From Streptomyces sp. NBS 14/10 (GTDB lineage Bacteria > Actinomycetota > Actinomycetes > Streptomycetales > Streptomycetaceae): DNA of 64,000 nt. The translations under genes were made by a program, and so were the position numbers. Of this stretch, positions 54,159 through 61,773 are shown piece after piece. The stretch is taken from positions 321,165-385,164 of the forward strand of contig NZ_NCSM01000005.1 of NCBI RefSeq assembly GCF_002224125.1, in the 5' to 3' direction. Positions within the stretch are counted from its first letter, which is position 1. The number at the start of each line of letters is the position of its first letter. Under the pieces are notes generated by a model. The model was not told the DNA's origin. It ran no database searches and worked only from the letters and a program-made list of their open reading frames with translations.

Positions 54159-54944
54159 CTAGGCGGCCTGCGCGCCGGTGATGAGCGCGACGATCTCCTC
54201 GCCCGTGGTCTCCGCGGTCCGGCGGCCCGCGACGCAGCGGCCGGACCGCATCACCCAGACCTGGTCGCTGAGCCGCATGACCTGCGCGAAGTTATGGCTG
54301 ATGAGCAACACCGCGTGGCCGTCGTCGCGCAGCTTGAGGATGAGCTCTTCGACGCGCGCGGTCTCCTGGACGCCGAGGGCCGCCGTGGGCTCGTCCATGA
54401 TGACCAGCTGCGAGCTGAATCCGGCCGCCCGGCAGATGGACACGGCCTGGCGCTGGCCGCCGGACAGCCGCCGCACCCGCGAGGTGACCGCCGGGACGTT
54501 GACCGCGAGGGTGGAGACCATCTCCTGGGCGCGGGTCTGCATGGCCTTGCGGTCGAGGAAGGACACCGGTCCGATGCGGCGGACGATCTCGCGGTTGAGG
54601 AACAGGTTCTGCCAGACGGTGAGGTCTTCGACCAGCGCGAGGTTCTGGTGGACGGTCTCGATGCCCGCCTCACGGGCGTCCTCCGGCGAGCCGAAGTCGA
54701 TCTGCGCTCCGTCGAAGAGGATGCGGCCGCTGTCCGGGCGGTGCATTCCGGACACGCACCGTACGAGGGTGGACTTGCCCGCGCCGTTGTCGCCGACCAG
54801 CGCGGTGATCTCACCGCGGCGCAGGCTGACGGACACATCGACGAGGGCGCGTACGCTGCCGAAGGACAGCGAGACGTCCTCGCAGCGCAGCAGTTCGTCC
54901 GAGGCGGTGGCCGCGGTCTGGGGCTCGGACTTGACGGTCGTCAT
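54159..54944 (-). CDS. Sugar ABC transporter ATP-binding protein, single-domain CUT2 type
   Basis: The 261-residue protein has Walker A GDNGAGKST near 48-56, Q-loop TVHQNLALVEDL, signature LSGGQRQAV near 160, Walker B LVIMDEPTAALG near 180 and the H-loop LLISHNF. CUT2 ATPases are often double-length; this one has a single cassette like FrcA, so two copies should assemble with the permease dimer. The ATG overlaps the permease stop (ATGA at 54941-54944). Confidence 0.94.
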   Translation of the reverse strand: MTTVKSEPQTAATASDELLRCEDVSLSFGSVRALVDVSVSLRRGEITALVGDNGAGKSTLVRCVSGMHRPDSGRILFDGAQIDFGSPEDAREAGIETVHQNLALVEDLTVWQNLFLNREIVRRIGPVSFLDRKAMQTRAQEMVSTLAVNVPAVTSRVRRLSGGQRQAVSICRAAGFSSQLVIMDEPTAALGVQETARVEELILKLRDDGHAVLLISHNFAQVMRLSDQVWVMRSGRCVAGRRTAETTGEEIVALITGAQAA

Positions 54945-55915
54945 CGCTGAAACCTCATCAGGAAGGCCGCGAGCACCACGACGATGCCGACGGACAGCGG
55001 CTGGTAGAACTGGGAGACGCCGAGCAGGGTCAGTCCGTTGACCAGCGCGGTCAGCAGCAGTGCGCCGATGACCGGGCCGATGACGGTGGCCCGGCCGCCG
55101 AACAGGCTGACCCCGCCGAGGACGACGGCGGCGACCGAGTTCAGCAGGAAGGACGTGTTGGCGGCGGGCTCGGCGGCCCCGACCCGCGCGACCAGCAGGA
55201 TGGAGGCGAGCCCGGCGAGGAGCCCGGCGACGGCGTACACCGCGATCTTGATGCGTGCGGTGCTGATGCCCATCGCGGTGGCCGATTCGGGCGATCCGCC
55301 GGTGGCCAGCAGATGGGTGCCGAACCGGGTGTGGAAGAGCACCACATGGGCCACGATGGCGACGGCCGCGGCGATGATGAACATCCAGCCCAGGATCCCG
55401 ATGCCGTTGGTGGACAGCTTCAGCAGGGCCGGTTCGATGACGGTCACGGGCTTGCCGTTGGAGACGATGAGGGCGAGCCCCGAGGCCGCCGACAGCATGC
55501 CGAGCGTGACGATGAAGTCGGTGATCTTGCCGCGGGCCACCACGAAGCCGTTGAGCAGTCCGGCGAGGGTCGAGGCGGCCACGGCGACGGCGCAGGAGGC
55601 CGTGAGCCCCCAGCCGGCCGAGTACGCCTGGCCGAAGCCGACCGCGCCCAGGGTCATGGTGGAGGCGATGGACAGGTCGATGCCCGCGGTGGCGATGACG
55701 AAGGTCTGTCCGACCCCCAGAATGATCAGGATCGCGGCGGCCTCCAGCATGGACTGGATATTGCCGGTGCTCAGAAAGGTCGGGTTGGCGGCCTGGAAGA
55801 CCACCACGAGCACGATGAGCCCGACCAGGGCCGCCCAGTCGGCCCAGAAACCGATGTCACGCAGGCGCGTGGGCCAAGTGTCACGGTCGGGTGCCGCGAG
55901 CGTTGCGTTTGCCAT
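54941..55915 (-). CDS. Sugar ABC transporter permease, CUT2 (RbsC/FrcC-like)
   Basis: The 324-residue protein has about ten hydrophobic helices and the CUT2 signature VGQTFVIATAGIDLSIASTMTLGAV near 75, plus VLGGVSLFGGRATVIGPVIGALLL near 265, the EAA-like loop. The ATG at 55915 has AGGAGG at the right distance, just past an intercistronic hairpin. It forms the membrane channel for the FrcB-like binding protein encoded 83 bases upstream. Confidence 0.94.
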   Translation of the reverse strand: MANATLAAPDRDTWPTRLRDIGFWADWAALVGLIVLVVVFQAANPTFLSTGNIQSMLEAAAILIILGVGQTFVIATAGIDLSIASTMTLGAVGFGQAYSAGWGLTASCAVAVAASTLAGLLNGFVVARGKITDFIVTLGMLSAASGLALIVSNGKPVTVIEPALLKLSTNGIGILGWMFIIAAAVAIVAHVVLFHTRFGTHLLATGGSPESATAMGISTARIKIAVYAVAGLLAGLASILLVARVGAAEPAANTSFLLNSVAAVVLGGVSLFGGRATVIGPVIGALLLTALVNGLTLLGVSQFYQPLSVGIVVVLAAFLMRFQR

Positions 55916-55933
55916 GTGTGTCCTCCTGGCGAT

Positions 55934-55960
55934 GGCGGGTGGCGTGGCACGCCACCCGCC
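55934..55960 (-). terminator. Intercistronic 12-bp hairpin between binding protein and permease
   Basis: GGCGGGTGGCGT at 55934-55945 pairs with ACGCCACCCGCC at 55949-55960 around only 3 bases. Such a hairpin stabilises or attenuates the transcript so that the binding protein is made in excess over the membrane parts. Confidence 0.65.
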
Positions 55961-55998
55961 CGCCGGATGCGTCGCTGTTGGGGCTGTTGAGGACGGCC

Positions 55999-57030
55999 CT
56001 AGCGCAGGAGCTGCTTGAACGGGTCGTCGTAGGTGCCGAAGGGCTTGGGCGTGGCGGCCAGCGCCTTGCCCGCGTTGTCCTTGGTCACGAGTTCCACCGG
56101 GGCCTTGACGTCGGCGGGCAGCTTCTTGCCCTTGGCGGCCGCCTGGCACGCCTCGATGCCCATCAGGCCGATGGCGTACGGATACTGGGCCACGGTGGCG
56201 TCCAGGGTGCCGGACTCGACGGCCTTCAGCGCGTCCTTGACCCCGTCCACGCTGATGACCTTGACCTTGCCGGTCTTGCCCGCGTTGGCGATGGCGCGGG
56301 AGACGCCGAGGCCCATGTCGTCGTTGGCCACGAAGAAGCCGGACAGGTCCTTGTTGGCGCGCATCACATCAGTGGCCTTGGTGAGGGCTGTCTGCCGGTC
56401 CCAGTCGGCGGCCACCGTCTGGACCACCTCCAGCTTGCCGCTCACACCCTTCTTGAATCCGTCGACGCGGGCCGCGCTGGTGACATCACCGGCGATGCCG
56501 CCTATGACGGCGACCTTGCCGCCCTTGGGCAGCAGTTCCGCCATCCGCTCGCCGGCCGTCTCGCCGGCCGCCACGTTGTCGGTGCCGATGTAGGTGGCCG
56601 GGGTGGCGTTCGCCGCCTTGGCCGCCTTGGCGTCGACGGGGTTGTCGATGTTGACGATGGTCTTCTTCTTCGCGGCGAGCTTGGCCAGCCCCTGGACCAG
56701 ATTGGAGCCGGAGATCGGGTTGACGATGAAGCAGCCGTAGTCCTGGCCGGCCAGCCCGTTCAACTTGTCGGCCTGGCCGGTGGTGTCGGTGATCGAGTTC
56801 GCGGCCTGCACGGTCGTCGACAGCTTCGCCGACTTGGCCTGTGTCTCGATGCCCTGGCGCATGCTCTGGAAGAACGGGTTGTCCAGCCCCTTGATCACGG
56901 CGGCGACCTTGGTGCTGCCCGACGCGCCCGTGTCGCCGGATCCGCAGCCGCTCAGGACCAGGGCTCCGGCCACGACGGCGGCAGCGGTGGCGACAACGCT
57001 CCCTCTTCTCACGGTGGCTTTTCTCCGCAT
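55999..57030 (-). CDS. Sugar ABC transporter substrate-binding lipoprotein (FrcB/RbsB-like)
   Basis: The 343-residue protein starts MRRKATVRRGSVVATAAAVVAGALVLSGC, quoted only as signal plus lipobox LSGC near 30. The periplasmic-binding fold follows: VAAVIKGLDNPFFQSMRQG, YGCFIVNPISGSNLV, AVIGGIAGDVTSAARVDGF, FFVANDDMGLGVSRAIANAG and VISVDGVKDALKAV. It captures a pentose or hexose outside the membrane. GGAAGGGAC precedes the ATG at 57030. First gene of the operon, driven from the promoter at 57074-57102. Confidence 0.94.
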   Translation of the reverse strand: MRRKATVRRGSVVATAAAVVAGALVLSGCGSGDTGASGSTKVAAVIKGLDNPFFQSMRQGIETQAKSAKLSTTVQAANSITDTTGQADKLNGLAGQDYGCFIVNPISGSNLVQGLAKLAAKKKTIVNIDNPVDAKAAKAANATPATYIGTDNVAAGETAGERMAELLPKGGKVAVIGGIAGDVTSAARVDGFKKGVSGKLEVVQTVAADWDRQTALTKATDVMRANKDLSGFFVANDDMGLGVSRAIANAGKTGKVKVISVDGVKDALKAVESGTLDATVAQYPYAIGLMGIEACQAAAKGKKLPADVKAPVELVTKDNAGKALAATPKPFGTYDDPFKQLLR

Positions 57031-57073
57031 CAGGCGTCCCTTCCGATGGTGATGCGGCTGAAAGTAGCCCCCG

Positions 57074-57102
57074 TTTATGAGATCGAGCAACCCTTCTTTC
57101 AA
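57074..57102 (-). promoter_or_regulatory. Promoter of the sugar transporter operon
   Basis: On the minus strand TTGAAA (57102-57097) and CATAAA (57079-57074) are spaced by 17 bases, giving a start near 57067 and a leader of about 37 bases. Unusually AT-rich for this genome, it lies next to the ROK gene start and is the likely target of that repressor. Confidence 0.55.
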
Positions 57103-57131
57103 CTTTTTCCGTCACAAGATTGCCATCTTCC

Positions 57132-57168
57132 GTCCACTCACACCCATGGCTAGAGTGTGCGAGTGGAC
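57132..57168 (+). promoter_or_regulatory. Inverted repeat and -10 at the ROK gene start
   Basis: GTCCACTC at 57132-57139 is the exact inverse of GAGTGGAC at 57161-57168, with ACAC/GTGT pairing further inside. TAGAGT at 57151-57156 is a -10 placed six bases before the GTG at 57163, with TTCCGT 17 bases upstream as a weak -35. The layout implies a leaderless, self-repressed ROK transcript. Confidence 0.5.
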
Positions 57169-58371
57169 ACCATCAACGCAGGCGCTCTCCGGACCGGGAT
57201 CGCTCTCGGCGATGTTCTCGCCCTGTTCCGCGATGTCGACGAGGGCCTGACCAAGGCGGATGTGGTGCGTCTTACGGGGCTGTCACGGACCACCGTCAAC
57301 CAGCGTCTCGACAGCCTCCTCGGCGCCCAACTCCTCGTCCCCGCACCGGAGGACGCGCGCACCCGCGGCCGCCCCGCGAGCCGATTCGTCGTCAACCGCC
57401 ACCGTGGGGTGCTGCTGGTGGCCGACATCGGCGCGACCGGGCTGCGCACCGCCGTATGCGACCTGGGCGGGGAGGTACGGGCGGAGCGCGAGGCCCCCTC
57501 GGATGTGACCGCCGGGCCGTCGGCCGTTCTGGCCCTCGTCGACGAGCTGTTCGGCCGGCTGCTCAAGGAGACCCGGCACGAGGAGTCGGACGTCCTCGGC
57601 GTGGGCCTCGGGGTGCCCGGTCCGGTGGACTTCGGCACCGGGCGCGTGGTCAGCCCGCCGATCATGACCGGCTGGGACCGTTATGACATCCCCGGCTGGT
57701 TCGCCCCGCGCTACGACTGCCCGGTGCTGGTGGACAAGGACGTCAACGCCATGGCGTACGGCGAACACCGGCTGCGCTACCCCGACACCGCCCATCTGCT
57801 CATGGTCAAGATCGGCACCGGCGTGGGCACCGGCATCATCGCCGGCGGCCGGATCCACCGGGGGGCCGACGGCGCGGCCGGGGACGTGGGCCATATCCAG
57901 GTCACCGTCGAGGACGTCGCCGAGCCCCCGCTGTGCCGCTGCGGAAACACCGGCTGCGTGGAGGCCTACGCCGGCGGCTGGGCCCTGGTCCGGGACCTGA
58001 GGGAGGCCGGTTACGAGGTGGCCACCGTCGACGACGCGGTACGGCTCATCCGCTCCGGCGACATCACCGCCGTACGGCTCGCGCGCCGCGCCGCCCGCAT
58101 CCTGGGGGGCGCCATCGCCGACGCGGTCAATATGTTCAACCCCCGGGTCATCGCCATCGGCGGTCAACTCGCCCACACCGACGAGCAGTTGTTCGCCGGC
58201 ATCCGGGAGGTCGTGTACGGCCGCTCACTGCCGCTGGCCACCCGCAACCTCCAGATCGTGCGCAGCGAACTGGATCCGCACGCCGGCATCCTCGGCCTGT
58301 CCCAGCTGCTGACCGACGGCATCTACGCACCGGAGCGGGTCAGGCAACTCGTCGAGGGCACCGCCTCGTAG
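57163..58371 (+). CDS. ROK-family transcriptional repressor
   Basis: The 402-residue protein has an N-terminal winged helix (TKADVVRLTGLSRTTVNQRLDSL near 30-50) and a ROK sugar-kinase-like domain with VADIGATGLRTAVCDL, VGLGVPGPVDFGTG, KIGTGVGTGIIAGGRI and the zinc motif CRCGNTGCVEA near 257-267. The catalytic-type Asp in VLVDKDVNAMA is kept. It probably represses the divergent sugar transporter and is released by the sugar or its phosphate. I choose the GTG at 57163 over 57157 because the -10 at 57151-57156 makes 57163 the first codon of a leaderless message. Confidence 0.92.
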   Translation: MDTINAGALRTGIALGDVLALFRDVDEGLTKADVVRLTGLSRTTVNQRLDSLLGAQLLVPAPEDARTRGRPASRFVVNRHRGVLLVADIGATGLRTAVCDLGGEVRAEREAPSDVTAGPSAVLALVDELFGRLLKETRHEESDVLGVGLGVPGPVDFGTGRVVSPPIMTGWDRYDIPGWFAPRYDCPVLVDKDVNAMAYGEHRLRYPDTAHLLMVKIGTGVGTGIIAGGRIHRGADGAAGDVGHIQVTVEDVAEPPLCRCGNTGCVEAYAGGWALVRDLREAGYEVATVDDAVRLIRSGDITAVRLARRAARILGGAIADAVNMFNPRVIAIGGQLAHTDEQLFAGIREVVYGRSLPLATRNLQIVRSELDPHAGILGLSQLLTDGIYAPERVRQLVEGTAS

Positions 58372-58399
58372 GATGCGGGGCACCGCCTCTTAGGATGCG
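58356..58399. repeat. 22-bp tandem duplication at the ROK gene 3' end
   Basis: GGGCACCGCCTCGTAGGATG plus CG (58356-58377) is followed directly by a copy with one change (G to T) at 58378-58399. The first unit carries the last codons and stop of the ROK gene; the second supplies the sequence just before the next start codon. Confidence 0.9.
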
Positions 58400-58403
58400 G
58401 GCC

Positions 58404-58898
58404 ATGGACATCGAGCTGGACCCGCCGCACGGCATCACGGGCTTCCCCCTCGGCATGCCCGCGGACGACCTCAAGGCCGCGGCCGCGGAGCTGGGCAGGA
58501 TCAAGGTCTCCAACGACGGCTCCGCGGCGCGGTTCCGCTCGATGAAGGTGCTCGCGCTGCACCCGCAGTTCGAGATCGTCTTCCATCTCGAGGACGGCAA
58601 GACCCTCGGCGCCGCGGAGGTGTGGATCCCCCGCCCCGGCCCCGAGGACATCACCGTCCGCTTCCGCGGTATCGACGTCTTCCGCACCCCGGCCCGGGAG
58701 TTGCTGGGGCGGCTGGCGGCGATGGGCCTGACGGTCCTGGACGAGACCTTGTACGCGTATCTGCCCGGGCTCTCCCTCGGCTTCACCCGGGTGGCCGGTC
58801 ATGAGGTCCCGCTGGACACCGACGGCGAACCGCTGTACTTCCAGGCGGTGTTGACCGGTCCGACCGACTACTACGACTACAAACTGTCCGACGGCTGA
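58404..58898 (+). CDS. Conserved hypothetical protein
   Basis: The 164-residue protein begins MDIELDPPHGITGFPLGMPADDL and has MKVLALHPQFEIVFHLEDGKTLGAAEVWIPRPG and FRTPARELLGRLAAMGL. It looks like a small alpha/beta protein of the kind annotated 'hypothetical' in Streptomyces; I cannot name it. No signal peptide or membrane helix. An ATG at 58395 is also in frame, inside the second repeat unit. It may be co-transcribed with the ROK gene, 32 bases upstream. Its last 22 bases overlap the convergent LacI gene. Confidence 0.72.
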   Translation: MDIELDPPHGITGFPLGMPADDLKAAAAELGRIKVSNDGSAARFRSMKVLALHPQFEIVFHLEDGKTLGAAEVWIPRPGPEDITVRFRGIDVFRTPARELLGRLAAMGLTVLDETLYAYLPGLSLGFTRVAGHEVPLDTDGEPLYFQAVLTGPTDYYDYKLSDG

Positions 58899-59935
58899 GC
58901 CCCGCCAGGCGGCCCGCTGCTCTCGCGGACGACGAGTTCCGTGGCGACCTCGACCCGCGTGGTCTCGGGCTGTTCGCCGGCGAGCAGTTGGAGGACCATC
59001 CGGGCGGCGAGCGCGGTCATATCGGCGAGCGGGGTGCGCACGGTGGTCAGCCGCGGGGTGACCCAGTCGGCGAAGGGCAGATCGTCGAAGCCGACCACGC
59101 TCAGGTCCTCGGGGATGCGCAGACCGAGGGTGGCGGCCGCGCGGAAGGTGCCGAGGGCCTGGTGGTCGCTGCCCGCGAAGATGGCGGTGGGCCGCCGGTC
59201 CAGCGCGAGCAGGTCCAGGGCGTGCCGGTGGGCGAGGTCATGGGTGAAGTCGCCGTACCGTACGAGCTCCGGGTCGTAGGGCAGCCCGGCCTCCTCCAGC
59301 GCCGAGCGGTAGCCGTCGGCGCGGGCGCGTGAGGTGAGACGGCGTTGCGGGCCGCTGATGATGGCGATACGGCGGTGGCCGAGCTCGATCAGATGGCGCG
59401 TGGCGGCCAGCCCGCCGGGCCAGTTGGTGGCGCCCACCCACGGCACACCGGGCGCGGGCTCGTCGACCGGGGCGACCAGCGCGAAGGGAATGCCGAGCCG
59501 GCGCAGCTCCTCGTGTTGCGCGGTGGTCAACTCGGGTACGACCAGGATCGCGCCGAGGGTGGGCCGGGTGGCCAGGGAGTCCAGCCACTGGCGGGCCAGC
59601 CGGGTGCGGCCGTGGGTGGCCGAGACGACCAGGCTCATGCCGACGCCGTGCAGGGCCTCCTCCGCGCCGCGGATCAGCTCGACCGCCCAGGGGCTGTCCA
59701 GTTCGTTGATGACGAAGTCGATCAGCCCGCCGCGCAGCACCGCCGAGGCCGCGGGGCGGTGCCGGGCGAGATAGCCGTACCGCTCCAGAAGCCGTTGGAC
59801 CTTTGCTCTGGTCTTCGAGGAGACATCGGATCTGTTATGCAGCACCTTTGAGACGGTAGAGACCGAAACGCCCGCCTCCTTCGCTATCTCAGCCAAAGTC
59901 GCCCGCGCCATTTCGTCCCCAGCCGTTGACCCCAT
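58877..59935 (-). CDS. LacI-family transcriptional regulator
   Basis: The 352-residue protein has the LacI helix-turn-helix ATLAEIAKEAGVSVSTVSKVLHNRSDVS at residues 13-40 (quoted as VSVSTVSKVL core), the hinge helix and an effector domain with GAILVVPELTT, WPGGLAATRHLIELGHRRIAII, PTAIFAGSDHQALG and LSVVGFDDLPFADWVTPRLTTVR. AGGAG nine bases before the ATG at 59935 supports this start over the ATG at 59911. A perfect inverted repeat sits in the divergent promoter region. It should repress the DUF2264/beta-helix operon until a plant or fungal oligosaccharide is present. Confidence 0.94.
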   Translation of the reverse strand: MGSTAGDEMARATLAEIAKEAGVSVSTVSKVLHNRSDVSSKTRAKVQRLLERYGYLARHRPAASAVLRGGLIDFVINELDSPWAVELIRGAEEALHGVGMSLVVSATHGRTRLARQWLDSLATRPTLGAILVVPELTTAQHEELRRLGIPFALVAPVDEPAPGVPWVGATNWPGGLAATRHLIELGHRRIAIISGPQRRLTSRARADGYRSALEEAGLPYDPELVRYGDFTHDLAHRHALDLLALDRRPTAIFAGSDHQALGTFRAAATLGLRIPEDLSVVGFDDLPFADWVTPRLTTVRTPLADMTALAARMVLQLLAGEQPETTRVEVATELVVRESSGPPGGAQPSDSL

Positions 59936-59970
59936 CCGATGTTTCTCCTACCTTTCGGGACGATCTCGGT

Positions 59971-59990
59971 GTTGCGAAAACTATCGCAAC
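59971..59990. promoter_or_regulatory. Operator: perfect 7-bp inverted repeat between LacI and DUF2264 genes
   Basis: GTTGCGA at 59971-59977 and TCGCAAC at 59984-59990 are exact inverses with a 6-base A/T-rich spacer. Placed 35 bases upstream of each start, it is well sited for a LacI dimer to control both directions. Confidence 0.7.
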
Positions 59991-60024
59991 ATCAACTCCA
60001 AGGTATTGAGGTGGTCTTCGAGAG

Positions 60025-61773
60025 ATGACCGACCGCAACGCGTTGCAGGGGTTCGCACGCCGTCTCACCGAGCCGCTGCTGCCGCACTTCAGCGAGGGCC
60101 GGGCCAGGCTCAGGCTCGGCGTCAACACCGCCATCCACGACGACACGGCCGCCGAACTGGAGTCCTTCGCCCGGCCCCTGTGGGGCCTCGCACCGCTCGC
60201 CGCCGGCGGCGGGGCCTTCGAGCACTGGGGCCACTGGGTGCGGGGCCTGGCCACTGGCACGGACCCCGACCACCCCGAGTACTGGGGCGAACCCGGCCCC
60301 CACGACCAGCGGATCGTCGAGATGGCCGCGATCGGCTTCGCCCTGGCGCTGGCCCCCGACCGGCTGTGGGACCCGCTCAAGGGGCCCGAGCGGGACCGGG
60401 TCGCGCGCTGGCTGCGCTCCGCCCTCGACCGCCCCACCACCGAGAACAACTGGCTCTTCTTCCCCGTCCTGATCGGCCTCGGCCTCGACCGGGTCGGCGT
60501 GTCCTACGACCCCGCCCCGATCCGGGTGAGGCTGGACCGGCTGGAGTCCTTCGCGCTCGGCGACGGCTGGTACGCGGACGGGCCCACCGAGCGCCGCGAC
60601 TACTACGTGCCGTGGGCGATGCACTTCTACGGGCTGCTGTACGCGGCGCTCGCCGGTGAGCGCGACCCCGAGCGCGCGGTGCGCTTCCGGATGCGCGCCT
60701 CGCTGTTCGCGGCGGACTTCCAGCACTGGTTCGCGGACGACGGGGCCGCCGTCCCGTACGGCCGCAGCCTCACCTACCGCTTCGCGCAGGCCGCGTTCTG
60801 GGCCGCGCTGCCGTACGCCGGGGTCGAGGCGCTGCCGTGGGGCGTGGTCAAGGGGCATCTGCTGCGCCATCTGCGCTGGTGGCAGCGGCGCCCGGAGGCC
60901 GTGGGCGAGGGCCTGCTGTCCATCGGCTACGGCTATCCGCAGCCCGCGCTCGCCGAGCAGTACAACGCCCCGGGTTCCCCGTACTGGGCGATGAAGTCCT
61001 TGCTGCCCCTCGCGCTCCCCGCGAGCCATCCGTTCTGGACCGCGCCGGAGCCGCCCGCCCCGGCCCTCGCCCCCGTCAGCGCCCAGCCGCACGCGGGCGC
61101 GGTGCTGATGCGCGCGGACGGCGAGGTCACGCTGCTGGCCGGCCGGCAGCACCACGCGTGGGTGCGGCACGGCGCGGAGAAGTACGCCAAGTTCGCGTAC
61201 TCGACCCGGTTCGGCTTCAGTCTGCCCTCGGGTCCGCTGGGCCTGGAGCAGGGGGCGTACGACTCGATGCTCGCCCTGAGCGACGACGGCAACCACTACC
61301 GCGTCCGCGAGGAGCCCGGCGCCACACAGGTGGCCGGGGACACCATCCGCTGCACCTGGCACCCCTGGCCGGACGTCGAGATCACCACCTGGCTGACCGC
61401 CGCCCCGCCCTGGCATCTGCGCACCCATCGCATCCGCACCGGGCGCGCGCTGCACACCGCCGAGGGCGGCTTCGCGATCGACCGGGACCCGGGCCTTACC
61501 CGGCAGGCCTGCGCCGGGCGGGCCAGGGCCTGGGGGCCGGCCGGGCTGACCGGTCTGATCGACAGCGACGGGCAGCGCACCGGGCGGGTCGTCGACGCTC
61601 TGCCCGGCACGAATGTGCTCGCCCGGCGCACCGCCCTGCCCACGCTCATCGGACAGCTGACGCCCGGTGAGCACTGGCTGCGGTGTGTCGTCCTCGGCAC
61701 CGCCGCGGGACCGGAGGGCGAGGCCGCTTGGAGGCGCCCACCCGCACACCCCACCATGGGAGGCAGTACATGA
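60025..61773 (+). CDS. DUF2264 domain protein, probable carbohydrate-active enzyme
   Basis: The 582-residue protein matches DUF2264: FARPLWGLAPLAAGG, EPGPHDQRIVEMAAIGFALAL, NNWLFFPVLIGLGLDRVG, DGWYADGPTERRDYYVPWAMHFYGLLY and SLTYRFAQAAFWAAL. The N-terminal part should be an (alpha/alpha) barrel like glycoside hydrolase families acting on uronic-acid oligosaccharides; the rest is a beta-sandwich. No signal peptide, so it works in the cytoplasm. GAGG precedes the ATG at 60025. Its stop overlaps the ATG of the secreted beta-helix gene (ATGA), so the two form one LacI-controlled operon. Confidence 0.88.
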   Translation: MTDRNALQGFARRLTEPLLPHFSEGRARLRLGVNTAIHDDTAAELESFARPLWGLAPLAAGGGAFEHWGHWVRGLATGTDPDHPEYWGEPGPHDQRIVEMAAIGFALALAPDRLWDPLKGPERDRVARWLRSALDRPTTENNWLFFPVLIGLGLDRVGVSYDPAPIRVRLDRLESFALGDGWYADGPTERRDYYVPWAMHFYGLLYAALAGERDPERAVRFRMRASLFAADFQHWFADDGAAVPYGRSLTYRFAQAAFWAALPYAGVEALPWGVVKGHLLRHLRWWQRRPEAVGEGLLSIGYGYPQPALAEQYNAPGSPYWAMKSLLPLALPASHPFWTAPEPPAPALAPVSAQPHAGAVLMRADGEVTLLAGRQHHAWVRHGAEKYAKFAYSTRFGFSLPSGPLGLEQGAYDSMLALSDDGNHYRVREEPGATQVAGDTIRCTWHPWPDVEITTWLTAAPPWHLRTHRIRTGRALHTAEGGFAIDRDPGLTRQACAGRARAWGPAGLTGLIDSDGQRTGRVVDALPGTNVLARRTALPTLIGQLTPGEHWLRCVVLGTAAGPEGEAAWRRPPAHPTMGGST

